This document shows, in pieces, positions 53,505 to 62,039 of a stretch of 64,000 nucleotides of DNA. Under the pieces are notes generated by a model, which did not search any database, was not told where the DNA came from, and worked only from the letters and a program-made list of their open reading frames with translations. The DNA is from Actinomadura livida (lineage in GTDB: Bacteria > Actinomycetota > Actinomycetes > Streptosporangiales > Streptosporangiaceae), in the NCBI RefSeq assembly GCF_014648675.1, contig NZ_BMRO01000002.1, positions 314,550 to 378,549 on the forward strand, written 5' to 3'. Position numbers and translations under genes: made by a program. Each line of letters begins with the position of its first letter. Position 1 is the stretch's first letter.

Positions 53505-54707
53505 TCACCAGGGGAAGGCGCGTGCGGTGATGCGGTGGTCGGCGGGGTCGTAGTAGGTCAGCACCAGCGTGTCGCGGGTGCTGAGGGCGGGGTGCCCGAT
53601 GAGGGCGCGGCACTGGTCGAGGCCGGTGCCGCCGGAGCAGGGGACGGAGCCGTCGCCCGCGGGCGTCCAGGGCCCTTCGGGGGCGGGGGCGCGCCAGCGG
53701 CGGAACCGCCCGGACAGGCTGCGCTGCTCGACCATGACCAGGCCCTTGCCGACGCCGGTGTAGTCGGCGACGTGGACCAGGTAGGGGGCCGCGCCGTGGA
53801 CGACGGTGCCGGCCTGGGCGGCGTCGCGGGTCCAGCCGCCGGGCGTCCAGTACCGGTAGGCGCCGGGATCGCGCCAGGCGTCCGGGTCGGCGGGCACCCG
53901 GGCCAGGGTGACGCGCCCGCCCTGGCAGGTGCCGAGCGCGGAGTTGTCGCACACCGAGGCGAACAGGTGCAGGTGGCCGCGGCTGAACACGGGGGAGCCG
54001 AGGTTGTGCTGGAACGGCAGCCCGCCGGGGGAGCTGAACAGCCGGGTGCGGCCGGTGAGGGCGTTCCCGTCGGGCCGGTAGGTGACCAGGCCGAATCCCT
54101 GGGTGCTGATGGTGCTGCCGTGCACGCACACGTCGGTGTAGGTGATCAGGAGGGTGGAGGTGCCGGGCGGGCGGGCGGCGCCTGAGGCCCAGGATGCGCC
54201 GTAGGCGGTGCCGGGGACCTGGCAGGACGCGCCGCCGGGCAGGACGAGGCCGGGCGGCGCGCTGAGCATGCCCTGCGGCGGCCGCACCGACGCCCCCGCC
54301 CCCGCGGAGGGCACCGGGGCCGGGGGCGCGGGCGGCGGTGCGTGGGGGTCGCCGGCGGGGGTGGGCAGTTCGGTGAGGGCGGTGGGGACGCGGCCGGGGA
54401 CGGCGGGTCCGGTGGCGGCGGTGGTGCCGAGCCACAGGCCGGGCCGGGCGCCCTTCCAGACGGTGTCGCAGAACAGCCAGAGGGCGCGGCCGGGCGAGCC
54501 GGGCAGCGCGGTGCTGTAGCCGCAGTCGCGGTCGATGGTGTTGCCGGGGGCGGCGGTCTCGTAGGCGGACCGGACCTGGGCGGGCGGCGCCGCGCCGGGC
54601 GGGGCGGAGGAGGTGCGCAGCGCGACGGCGGCGACCGCGGCGAGCAGGACGGCGGCCAGTGCGGCGGCGATGAGGGCGGTGCGGGCGCGGGGGAGGCGGC
54701 GGTCCAT
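53505..54707 (-). CDS. Secreted or membrane-anchored DUF4185-like protein
   Basis: A 400-aa protein with a single N-terminal hydrophobic segment (ALIAAALAAVLLAAVAAVAL) acting as signal peptide or anchor, a Pro-rich linker (about 130-150), and a predicted five-bladed propeller with RDCGYSTALPG, LWLFCDTVWKG, STLLITYTDVCVHG and TLVLTYYDP blades, as in DUF4185/glycosidase-like proteins. Several Cys suggest disulfides outside the cell. ATG 54707 has AAGGAGGGG. Function unknown. Confidence 0.75.
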   Translation of the reverse strand: MDRRLPRARTALIAAALAAVLLAAVAAVALRTSSAPPGAAPPAQVRSAYETAAPGNTIDRDCGYSTALPGSPGRALWLFCDTVWKGARPGLWLGTTAATGPAVPGRVPTALTELPTPAGDPHAPPPAPPAPVPSAGAGASVRPPQGMLSAPPGLVLPGGASCQVPGTAYGASWASGAARPPGTSTLLITYTDVCVHGSTISTQGFGLVTYRPDGNALTGRTRLFSSPGGLPFQHNLGSPVFSRGHLHLFASVCDNSALGTCQGGRVTLARVPADPDAWRDPGAYRYWTPGGWTRDAAQAGTVVHGAAPYLVHVADYTGVGKGLVMVEQRSLSGRFRRWRAPAPEGPWTPAGDGSVPCSGGTGLDQCRALIGHPALSTRDTLVLTYYDPADHRITARAFPW

Positions 54708-54883
54708 CGATGCCCCTCCTTCCCTGGACGCGGATGCGGCCGGGCCTTTGCATGGGCTCGGCCCGGCGGCCGGTCTCACAGCCTGCCCCGCCCGCGCCCG
54801 GCGATCAACCTGGCCGGTGGCGTGCGGCGCTCCCGTTGGCCTCGGCGGGCCGTCCGGTGCCGCCTCCGGGGGCGGGGGCGCAT

Positions 54884-54907
54884 GTTTGCGCGTGTCAGTG
54901 GGGGTAG
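54884..54907 (+). promoter_or_regulatory. SigB/SigF-type promoter of the H1-like gene
   Basis: GTTT (54884-54887), 14 nt, GGGTAG (54902-54907), about 90 nt upstream of the start. Not only the consensus but also part of the spacer (CAGTGG or AAGTGG before GGGTA) agrees with the gvpA promoter. Confidence 0.6.
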
Positions 54908-54996
54908 CGCTGTAGTGGCCCGGCTTCGCGGCCCCCGAGCCGGTACGGCGCGGGGCGGCGCGCCGGGCGGCATGCCCCCCGATGGAAGGAATGACG

Positions 54997-55542
54997 ATGG
55001 ATACCCCCTCGGAGACCGGGGACGGGCCCGCCAAGGCCAACGGGAGCGCGGCCAAGTCCGGCAAGTCCGGCAAGGCGGGCGCGGGCACCGCGCGCAAGGC
55101 CGCCGGAGGCGCGGCGAAGACCGCGGGCGGCACCGCCAAGGGCGCGAGCGGCACCGCCAAGAGCACGAGCGGCACCGCCAAGAGCACGGGCGGTGCGGCC
55201 AAGAGCGCAGGCGGCGCCGCGAAGGGCGCGGGCAGTGCCGCCAAGGGCGCCGGTGCCAAGGGCGGCGCGGCTGCCGCGAAGGGCGCCAGTGGCGCCAAGG
55301 CGGGTGCGGCCAAGGGCGCCAAGGGCACCGCGGAGGGCGCCAAGGGTGCCGCGAAGGGCACGGCGCAGGGCGTCGGCAAGGGCGCCGCGCAGGTCGGCGG
55401 CCAGGTGAAGGCGCTGCCGGGCCGTGCGGCGGGGCTGGCCAAGCTGATGACGCTGGGCCGGCTGCTGCGCGCGGTGCCGGTGGCGGGGGCCGCGGCCGCG
55501 GGCGTGGTCGTCGGCCGGGTGACGGCCCGCAAGCGCCGCTGA
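54997..55542 (+). CDS. Ala/Lys/Gly-rich histone H1-like protein
   Basis: A 181-aa low-complexity protein. From about residue 15 to 130 it is built of degenerate units of the type G(T/A)AK(S/G) and AAKGA, as in bacterial histone-H1-like proteins. The C-terminus has a hydrophobic stretch (RAVPVAGAAAAGVVVGRV) and ends in a basic TARKRR. ATG 54997 is chosen for its spacing to GGAAGGA; 54982 and 54991 are in frame. It precedes the gas-vesicle operon and has a promoter of the same type, but is closed by its own terminator. It may condense DNA or act at the membrane under stress. Confidence 0.7.
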   Translation: MDTPSETGDGPAKANGSAAKSGKSGKAGAGTARKAAGGAAKTAGGTAKGASGTAKSTSGTAKSTGGAAKSAGGAAKGAGSAAKGAGAKGGAAAAKGASGAKAGAAKGAKGTAEGAKGAAKGTAQGVGKGAAQVGGQVKALPGRAAGLAKLMTLGRLLRAVPVAGAAAAGVVVGRVTARKRR

Positions 55543-55618
55543 CCCGCCCGCAACCGCCCGCACCCGCCCGCGGGCACCGCGACCCGCGATTTCCGACCCG
55601 CCCCGGCGGCGGGTCCAC

Positions 55619-55674
55619 GCACGTCCCCGGGGGGCCGGTTTCTTCGGCCGTCCCCCCGGGGACGTGCGTTTTTG
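55619..55674 (+). terminator. Strong intrinsic terminator
   Basis: A perfect 16-bp stem (55619-55634 with 55652-55667) with an extended apical pairing is followed by GTTTTTG. It ends the H1-like transcript before the gvpA promoter. Confidence 0.9.
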
Positions 55675-55703
55675 ACCGGCGGGTGACCGAATCGCGGTGA
55701 CCT

Positions 55704-55727
55704 GTTTAGGCAGATAAGTGGGGGTAA
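55704..55727 (+). promoter_or_regulatory. SigB/SigF-type promoter of the gas-vesicle operon
   Basis: GTTT (55704-55707), 14 nt, GGGTAA (55722-55727), giving a 5' leader of about 60 nt before gvpA. Matches the general-stress sigma consensus GTTT-N14-15-GGGTA. Stress or osmotic control of gvp genes is known in Streptomyces. Confidence 0.65.
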
Positions 55728-55794
55728 AGAGGTGGCGTGCACGGAACGGAAAACCTCGGAGACCACCTAGCCCCCACACACAGGGAGATATGAC

Positions 55795-56229
55795 ATGACT
55801 GGGCCGATCGCCCAGCAGACCTCGGGCACCAACCAAGTCCAGCGCGGCGGCTCCGGCAGCGGCCTCGCCGACGTGGTCGACCTGATCCTGGAAAAGGGAC
55901 TGGTCATCGACCTGTACGCCCGGGTGTCTCTGGTCGGAATCGAGATCCTCACCGTCGACGTGCGGATCGTCGTCGCCAGCGTGGACACCTACCTGCGCTT
56001 CGCCGAGGCCGTGAACCGCCTCGACATCGCCCACGACGGCACCTCGCAGGGGCTGCCGGAGTTCGTCGGCGGGATGCAGGAGTCCGGCGCGAAGAAGAAG
56101 ACCCGCGGCGCCCTCGAGGGCGCGCAGGAACGCCTCAAGGAGACCTTCGGCGGCGACGAGGACTCCGACGAGGAGAAGCAGTCCGCCCGGCGCCGCTCGT
56201 CCCGCAAGAAGGAGGACGAAGAGTCATGA
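55795..56229 (+). CDS. gvpA: Gas vesicle structural protein GvpA
   Basis: A 144-aa GvpA/GvpJ-family protein. The amphipathic core lies at about 22-75: [40 protein letters not shown] and [15 protein letters not shown] 65-residue charged tail ([20 protein letters not shown]) is longer than in cyanobacterial GvpA but usual in actinomycetes. Ribosome site AGGGAGA. Stop overlaps gvpF (ATGA). Confidence 0.93.
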   Translation: MTGPIAQQTSGTNQVQRGGSGSGLADVVDLILEKGLVIDLYARVSLVGIEILTVDVRIVVASVDTYLRFAEAVNRLDIAHDGTSQGLPEFVGGMQESGAKKKTRGALEGAQERLKETFGGDEDSDEEKQSARRRSSRKKEDEES

Positions 56230-57029
56230 CCACGCCGCAGTCCCCCGGCGGCAGCACCTCCGGGGACGCCCCCCAGGACGAGCGGGCGCCGCAGTACATC
56301 TACGGCGTGACCCGCTCGGGCGCCGCCCTGCCCGGCGACGTGCTCGGCCTGGACGACAAGCCGGTGACGCTGGTCGAGGACGGCGGCGTGTGCGCCGCGA
56401 TCGTCAGCGACCTGCCGCAGGGCCGCGCCCTCGGCGAACGCGCCGACCTGGTCGCCCACCAGCGCGTCCTGAACGCCCTGGTCGACGCGGGCACCGTCGT
56501 GCTGCCGTTCCGGTTCGGCGCGGCGCTGGCCGACCGCGCCGCCGTGGAGAAGGAGCTGCTGGCCGGCAACTCCGAGCGGTTCGGGCAGATCCTGGAGCAG
56601 CTCGACGGCATGGTCGAGCTGCGGGTGAAGGCCACCTACGTCCAGGACGCGGTCCTGCGCGAGATCATGACGGGCGACCCGGAGATCGCCGAGCTGTCGC
56701 AGCGCCTGCGGGAGGTCCCGCCCGACGCCGCCGACGCCGTCTACTACGACCGCATCCGGCTCGGCGAGCTGATCGCCCAGACGATGGAGCGGATGCGCGA
56801 GGCCGACGGCCAGACTCTGCTGGACGGCGCCGCCCCCGCGGCCGAGGCCGCCGTCACCAAGACGCCCGCCCGCGAGGAGGACGTCCTGGACGCCTCGTTC
56901 CTGGTCCGCGCCGACAAGCGCGCCGAGTTCGAGCAGGCCGTCGACAAGCTCGCCACCGACCACGGCGAGCGCGTCAAGGTCCGGCTGATCGGGCCGCTCC
57001 CGCCCTACGACTTCGTCCCGGAGGAATGA
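56226..57029 (+). CDS. gvpF: Gas vesicle protein GvpF/GvpL
   Basis: A 267-aa GvpF/L-family protein: an N-terminal [30 protein letters not shown] (the conserved HQ segment), [20 protein letters not shown], a middle helical part and a C-terminal [10 protein letters not shown] ... [13 protein letters not shown]. It is an accessory protein of vesicle assembly that contacts GvpA. Confidence 0.92.
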   Translation: MTTPQSPGGSTSGDAPQDERAPQYIYGVTRSGAALPGDVLGLDDKPVTLVEDGGVCAAIVSDLPQGRALGERADLVAHQRVLNALVDAGTVVLPFRFGAALADRAAVEKELLAGNSERFGQILEQLDGMVELRVKATYVQDAVLREIMTGDPEIAELSQRLREVPPDAADAVYYDRIRLGELIAQTMERMREADGQTLLDGAAPAAEAAVTKTPAREEDVLDASFLVRADKRAEFEQAVDKLATDHGERVKVRLIGPLPPYDFVPEE

Positions 57030-57031
57030 CG

Positions 57032-57292
57032 ATGGGACTGTTCACCGGGCTGGTGACGCTGCCGCTCGCACCCGTGCGCGGCGTGATGTGGCTGGCCGAG
57101 ACCCTGACCGAGCAGGCCGAGGCGCGGCTGTACGACCCGGGCCGCATCGCCGCGGAGATGCAGCAGGTCGCCGACGAGGTCGCCGCGGGGGAGATCACCG
57201 AAGAGGAGGCCGCCGAACGCGAGGAGGAGCTGATCCAGCGGCTCAACGAGGGCCGCGCGCGCGAGCAGGCCCGCCTCGCCGGCGGCGGCTAG
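57032..57292 (+). CDS. gvpG: Gas vesicle protein GvpG
   Basis: An 86-aa protein with the GvpG opening GLFTGLVTLPLAPVRGVMWL, then LTEQAEARLYDPGRIAAEMQ and an acidic helix ending ELIQRLNEGRAREQ. ATG 57032 is 6 nt from GAGGA; the ATG at 57026 is too close. Two nt after gvpF. Confidence 0.9.
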   Translation: MGLFTGLVTLPLAPVRGVMWLAETLTEQAEARLYDPGRIAAEMQQVADEVAAGEITEEEAAEREEELIQRLNEGRAREQARLAGGG

Positions 57293-57301
57293 GAGGCCGC
57301 C

Positions 57302-57562
57302 ATGATGTCCGCGTCCGAGGCCGCCAAACGCGCGGCCGAGCACGTCACCGCGATGACCGGCCGCAGCATCGAGAGCGTGGTGGGGCTGGAGCGCACCGAC
57401 GAGGACAACTGGCGCGTCATGGTGGAGGTGGTGGAGACCCGCCGCATCCCCGACTCCGCCGACGTCCTCGCGGTCTACGAGACCGAGGTCGACGCGGACG
57501 GCGAACTCGTCGGGTACCGGCGCTCCCGCCGCTATCTCCGCGGACGGACCGAGCGGAACTAG
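57302..57562 (+). CDS. gvpO: Gas vesicle protein GvpO
   Basis: An 86-aa GvpO-family protein: AAKRAAEHVTAMTGRSIESV, NWRVMVEVVETRRIPDSADV, LAVYETEVDADGELVGYRRS and RRYLRG. In Streptomyces gvpO usually precedes gvpA; here it ends the operon. No gvpJ, L, S, K or N follows. Confidence 0.88.
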   Translation: MMSASEAAKRAAEHVTAMTGRSIESVVGLERTDEDNWRVMVEVVETRRIPDSADVLAVYETEVDADGELVGYRRSRRYLRGRTERN

Positions 57563-57660
57563 CCGCACCCCGCCTCGGACCGCCCCCGGCCGCCCCCGGG
57601 GGACGGCCCGGAGACGGCACAGACCCGGTGGGGGGCTCGCGCCGAGGGCCGAGCCCCTCA

Positions 57661-57704
57661 CCGGCCCCCACACCGCCGGCCCCACACCGCCGGCCCCCAC
57701 ACCG
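57661..57704. repeat. Tandem 14-15 bp repeat after gvpO
   Basis: CCGGCCCC(C)ACACCG is repeated three times (57661-57675, 57676-57689, 57690-57704) between the convergent gvpO and methyltransferase ends. No coding role; possible transcription barrier or slippage product. Confidence 0.75.
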
Positions 57705-57715
57705 CGGCCCCCGGC

Positions 57716-58579
57716 TCACGCCGGGAGGGTCGCCACGGCCTTGAAGAACGTGTAGCAGAACGTCCCGTCCTCGCCCGCCGCGCGGCGCAGGTCCGCCACG
57801 CCGCGGTCCCAGTCCGCGGGCGTGGACAGCCCCGCCGCGACGGCCTCGGCACCGACCGACTCGACCATCGCGGTGAAGGTGTCCAGAGTGAACCCCCGCA
57901 CCAGCCCCGGACGGGACGCGTCGGCGTACACCGTCCTGGGGGACACCTCCACCTCCCCGAACCCGGCGCCGGCCAGCAGCGGATGCAGCCGCCGCCCGAT
58001 CAGCGCGTCCCCGCCGGCCCTGGCCTGCAGCGCCACCAGGTGCCCGATCGCCGCGCGGGCACGGGCGCTGTCGGGATGCAGGAACGCCGACCCGTGGTCG
58101 CCCTCGATCACCGTGAGCGTCCCGCCCGGCCGCAGCACCCGCCGCAGCGCCGCCAGCGCGGCACCCGGATCGGGGAGGTGCTCCAGCACGAAGCACACGA
58201 ACAGGTGGTCGAACTCGCCGTCCTCGAACGGCAGCTCGTGCAGGTCCGCCCGCACCCACGCCACCTCGGCGCCGGGACGGGACGCGCCGACGCGGGCGCG
58301 GGCCTGCGCCAGCGACGCGCCGGAGACGTCGACCGCGGTCAGGCGCATGCCGGGGGAGCGCCCGACCAGATGAACCGTCTGCGCGCCGACCCCGCAGCCG
58401 ACCTCCAGCACGCGGCTCCCGGCCGGGTAGGAGGTGCCCTCGTGCAGCAGGCCGGCGAGCGTGTCGGCCTGGTCGCCGAGCCGCCGCGCCTCCCGCCCCG
58501 AGTACCCGTGCACGTAGTCGCCCGTCTGTTCGCCGCCCGTCTGTGCGCCGCCCGGTTCCGCCGTCATCGTGGTGTCCAT
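57716..58579 (-). CDS. Class I SAM-dependent methyltransferase
   Basis: A 287-aa methyltransferase. SAM motif I VLEVGCGVGAQTVHLV (about 58-73), acidic LTAVDVSGASLA, then WVRADLHELPFEDGEFDHLF and LRPGGTLTVIEGDHGS. The C-terminal 100 residues form a cap region. It lies 87 nt downstream of cydC in the same direction and might be co-transcribed; substrate unknown. Confidence 0.88.
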   Translation of the reverse strand: MDTTMTAEPGGAQTGGEQTGDYVHGYSGREARRLGDQADTLAGLLHEGTSYPAGSRVLEVGCGVGAQTVHLVGRSPGMRLTAVDVSGASLAQARARVGASRPGAEVAWVRADLHELPFEDGEFDHLFVCFVLEHLPDPGAALAALRRVLRPGGTLTVIEGDHGSAFLHPDSARARAAIGHLVALQARAGGDALIGRRLHPLLAGAGFGEVEVSPRTVYADASRPGLVRGFTLDTFTAMVESVGAEAVAAGLSTPADWDRGVADLRRAAGEDGTFCYTFFKAVATLPA

Positions 58580-58666
58580 GGCACCACCGTGCCGCGGGCA
58601 ATGGTCCCCGGAGAAGGTCCAATCACCGGCAGGAAAACCGGACCAACCCCGGATGGGCGGCCGCCG

Positions 58667-60379
58667 TCACGCCGCCAGCAGCTCCGCCTCCCACAGGTCC
58701 CGGTACGCACCCGGCACCGCGAGCAGCTCATCGTGCCGGCCGCGCTGCACCACCCGGCCCCCGTCCAGCACCACCACCTCGTCCGCCGCGTCCAGCGCCG
58801 CCAGCCGGTGCGTGACCAGCAGCACCGTCGCCCCGCCCGGCGACTCCAGCAGATCCCGCGTCACCGCGTCGGCCGCCACCGGGTCCAGCGCCTCGGCCGG
58901 CTCGTCCAGCACCAGCACCGGCGGATCGGCCAGCAGCGCCCGCGCCAGCAGCAGCCGCTGCCGCTGCCCGCCCGACAGGCCCCGCCCGCCCGCGCCGACC
59001 ACGGTGTCCCACCCGTCCGGCAGCGCGTCCACCACCTCGGTGAACCGGGCCCGCGCCGCCGCGTCCCGCAGCCGCGCCCCGCCCGCGTCCGGCCGGGCCA
59101 GCAGCAGGTTCTCCCGCACCGTCGCGGCGAACACGTACGCGTCCTGCATCAGCCCCCGCACCGGCGACCGCGCACCGCCCGCCGCGCACCCGCCCAGCAG
59201 CACCGAGCCCGACGACACCGGCACCCGCCCCGCCACCACGCCCAGCAGCGTGCTCTTGCCCGCGCCGCTCGCCCCCACGACCGCGACCCGCCCGCCCCGC
59301 CGCACCCGCAGATCCACCCCGTCCAGCCCGACACCGCCGCCGTCGTAGCGGACGCCCACACCCCGCAACTCCACCTCCAGCGGCCCGGACGGCGGGGAAG
59401 CAGACGGCAGCGGGCCGGGCGGCGGGGGAGCGGCCAGCACCGCCCCCACCCGCCGCACCGCCGGACGCACCTCCGCCAGCCGCTGCGCCGCCGACGCCAC
59501 CGGCAGCACCGCCTCCACCGCGACCAACGCCGTCAGCGCCGACACCGCCACACCGACCTCGCCCGCGCCCGCACCCAGCCCCGCCCACACCACCGCAGCG
59601 GCCGTCACGCCCTGCACCACCAAACCCGCCGCCGCCACCATCGCCGACACCCCCGCCGCCGACCGCTCCGCACGCTCCAGCCCCGCCGCCGCGTCACCCG
59701 CCCGCGCCGCGAACCGGCCCGCCGCACCGAACACCGCCAGATCCGCCGCACCCTCCAGCACGTCCAGCGCCCGCACCGCCAGCACCTCACGCTCCGCCGC
59801 GGCCCGCGCCGCCGCACGACCACCCGCCACCGCCGCCGCCCACGGCAGCACCGCCCCCGCCAGCAGCAACCCCGCCGCAAGAACCGGCGCCGCCGCCGGC
59901 ACCAGCACCCCGCACACCACCACACCCGCCGCGGCGCACACCGCCGCCGCCACCGCCGGCAGCACGCACCGCAGCAGCAGATCCTGCACCGCGTCCACGT
60001 CCGACACCATCCGGGTCAGCGCATCACCGTCCCGCACCCGCCGCCCCTCCGGACGCGCCGCCGCCAGGGCGTCGAACACCCGCCCCCGCAGCTCCGCCAG
60101 CGCCCGCAACGCCGCATCGTGCCCCGCCAGCCGCTCCACATACCGCAGCGACCCCTTCGCCAGCGCGAACCCCCGCACCGCCACGATCGCCAGCGACAAC
60201 GCCGCAAGCTCCGGCCGCTGCGCCGCCCGCGCCACCAGCCACGCCGCCGCCGCGATCAGCCCCAGCCCGCACAGCTCCGCCGCCGCCCCCGCCGCGCACG
60301 CGCCCACCAGCCGCACCGCATGCGGACGCACCGCACCCCACACAGCCCCCGAACCGTCCACGCCCCGCAGGCCCTTCAC
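58667..60379 (-). CDS. cydC: Heterodimeric thiol-reductant ABC exporter subunit CydC
   Basis: A 570-aa ABC half-transporter: six-helix membrane domain (about 20-300) and an ATPase domain with Walker A VVGASGAGKSTLLG, signature LSGGQRQRLLLARAL, Walker B VLVLDEPAEALDP and His in LLVTHRLAAL. CydDC exports cysteine/glutathione and is needed for assembly of cytochrome bd. Start overlaps the cydD stop by 4 nt. Confidence 0.92.
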   Translation of the reverse strand: MKGLRGVDGSGAVWGAVRPHAVRLVGACAAGAAAELCGLGLIAAAAWLVARAAQRPELAALSLAIVAVRGFALAKGSLRYVERLAGHDAALRALAELRGRVFDALAAARPEGRRVRDGDALTRMVSDVDAVQDLLLRCVLPAVAAAVCAAAGVVVCGVLVPAAAPVLAAGLLLAGAVLPWAAAVAGGRAAARAAAEREVLAVRALDVLEGAADLAVFGAAGRFAARAGDAAAGLERAERSAAGVSAMVAAAGLVVQGVTAAAVVWAGLGAGAGEVGVAVSALTALVAVEAVLPVASAAQRLAEVRPAVRRVGAVLAAPPPPGPLPSASPPSGPLEVELRGVGVRYDGGGVGLDGVDLRVRRGGRVAVVGASGAGKSTLLGVVAGRVPVSSGSVLLGGCAAGGARSPVRGLMQDAYVFAATVRENLLLARPDAGGARLRDAAARARFTEVVDALPDGWDTVVGAGGRGLSGGQRQRLLLARALLADPPVLVLDEPAEALDPVAADAVTRDLLESPGGATVLLVTHRLAALDAADEVVVLDGGRVVQRGRHDELLAVPGAYRDLWEAELLAA

Positions 60380-62025
60380 GCCGCGACCTCCCCGCGCGCC
60401 ACCTCACCGGCCACCCGGCCGCCCTCCAGCCGCACCACCCGGTCCGCGACCCCCAGCAGCGCCGTACGATGCGCCACCAGCACCGCCGTCCGGCCCTCCA
60501 GCAACCGCACCGCCGCGTCCACCAGCAGCCGCTCGCTCCGCAGATCCAGCCGCGCCGTCGGCTCGTCCAGCAGCATCACATCGCCGCCCGCCAGATACGC
60601 CCGCGCGACCGCCACCCGCTGCCGCTGACCCGCCGACAGACCCGCACCGCCCTCACCCAGCACCGTCGCGTACCCCTCCGGCAGCCCCGCCACGAACTCC
60701 GCGGCCCCCGCAGCCCGAGCCGCCTCCACCACCCGCGCGTCCCCGGCGCCCGGATCGCCCAGCCGGATGTTGTCGGCCACCGACGCCGCGAACAGGTGCG
60801 GACGCTGCGGCACCCACCCCAGCCGCGCCCGCCACGCCTCGAGATCCAGGTCCGCCAGATCCACCCCGTCCACCAGGACCCGCCCCGACTCCGGACGCAC
60901 CAGCCCCGCCAGCACCAGCAGCAGCGTCGACTTGCCCGCCCCCGACGGCCCCGCCACCGCGACCCGCTCACCCGCCGCCACGCGCAGCGACACCCCCGAC
61001 AGCGCAGCCTCCCGCGACCCCGGATACCGCACCGTCACGTCCCGCAGCACGATCTCCGGCGCACCCCCCGCCACCACCCGCCCGCCAGCCGACCCCACGA
61101 CCGGCGACCCCGCGGACGTGTCCAGCACCGCGAACGCCTCCTCCGCCGCGGCCACACCCTCCGCACTCGCATGGAACCGCTGACCCAGCGCCCGCAACGG
61201 CAGATACACCTCCGGCGTCAGCACCAGCACCAGCAAACCCGCCGACAACGCCATCCGCCCCTCCAGCAACCGCAACCCCACCGGCACCGCCACCAGCGCC
61301 ACCGACAGCGCGCACACCAGCTCCAGCACCAGCGACGACAGGAACGCCACCCGCAACGCCCGCACGCTCGCCCGCCGATGCCCATCCGCCAGCCGCCGCA
61401 CCACACCCGACTGATGCTCAGCACGCCCGAACGCCCGCAACGTCGAAAGCCCCGCCACCACGTCCCGGAAATGCCCCCCGAGCCGCCGCAGCGACTCCCA
61501 CTGCCGGACCGTCACCGCCGCCGTCCGCATCCCCACCAGCGCCCCGAACACCGGCACCAGCGGAACCGTCACCGCCACCACCACCGCCGACGCCCAGTCC
61601 ACCGACACCAGCCGCGCCAGCACCACCACCGGCACCACGCACGCCGCCAGCAACTGCGGCACGTAACCGGTGAAGAACGGATCGACCGCGTCCAGCCCCC
61701 GCGTCAGCAACGTCACCCGCCCACCCGGCGACCCCGCACCTGACGGCCCGGCACCCGGCACGGCCAGCAGACCCTCCCGCAGCCCCCGCTTCACCCGCGC
61801 CGCCGCCCGGCCCGCCACCACCGTCACCACCCACGCCAGCGCCGCCCGCCCCGCGACCGCACCCGCCAGCCACGGAAGCGGACCCGCGTCCAGCCCCGCC
61901 ACCGCCCGCACCAGCAGCTCCGCCTGCACCACCACCAGGACGCCCTGCCCCGCCGCCAGAACCCCCAGCACCACCGTCACCCACCGCGGAACACACCCCA
62001 GCAGACGCCGCTCGACCCCCTTCAC
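60376..62025 (-). CDS. cydD: Heterodimeric thiol-reductant ABC exporter subunit CydD
   Basis: A 549-aa ABC half-transporter: membrane domain with DPFFTGYVPQLLAACVVPVV (typical CydD) and an ATPase with Walker A VAGPSGAGKSTLLLV, signature LSAGQRQRVAVARAY (Ala for the first Gly) and Walker B VMLLDEPTARLD. GTG at 62025 lies 14 nt after cydB and has GGGAG upstream. Works with CydC. Confidence 0.9.
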   Translation of the reverse strand: MKGVERRLLGCVPRWVTVVLGVLAAGQGVLVVVQAELLVRAVAGLDAGPLPWLAGAVAGRAALAWVVTVVAGRAAARVKRGLREGLLAVPGAGPSGAGSPGGRVTLLTRGLDAVDPFFTGYVPQLLAACVVPVVVLARLVSVDWASAVVVAVTVPLVPVFGALVGMRTAAVTVRQWESLRRLGGHFRDVVAGLSTLRAFGRAEHQSGVVRRLADGHRRASVRALRVAFLSSLVLELVCALSVALVAVPVGLRLLEGRMALSAGLLVLVLTPEVYLPLRALGQRFHASAEGVAAAEEAFAVLDTSAGSPVVGSAGGRVVAGGAPEIVLRDVTVRYPGSREAALSGVSLRVAAGERVAVAGPSGAGKSTLLLVLAGLVRPESGRVLVDGVDLADLDLEAWRARLGWVPQRPHLFAASVADNIRLGDPGAGDARVVEAARAAGAAEFVAGLPEGYATVLGEGGAGLSAGQRQRVAVARAYLAGGDVMLLDEPTARLDLRSERLLVDAAVRLLEGRTAVLVAHRTALLGVADRVVRLEGGRVAGEVARGEVAA

Positions 62026-62039
62026 ACCACACCCACTCC

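Noticed and set aside
57661..57704. CRISPR-like repeats
   Set aside because: The three 14-15 bp copies are directly adjacent with no spacers and no cas genes nearby; a simple tandem repeat.
57983..60628. An 881-residue plus-strand frame over cydC and the methyltransferase
   Set aside because: It is rich in Arg, His, Gln and Pro with no domain; it is the antisense of cydC and the methyltransferase.
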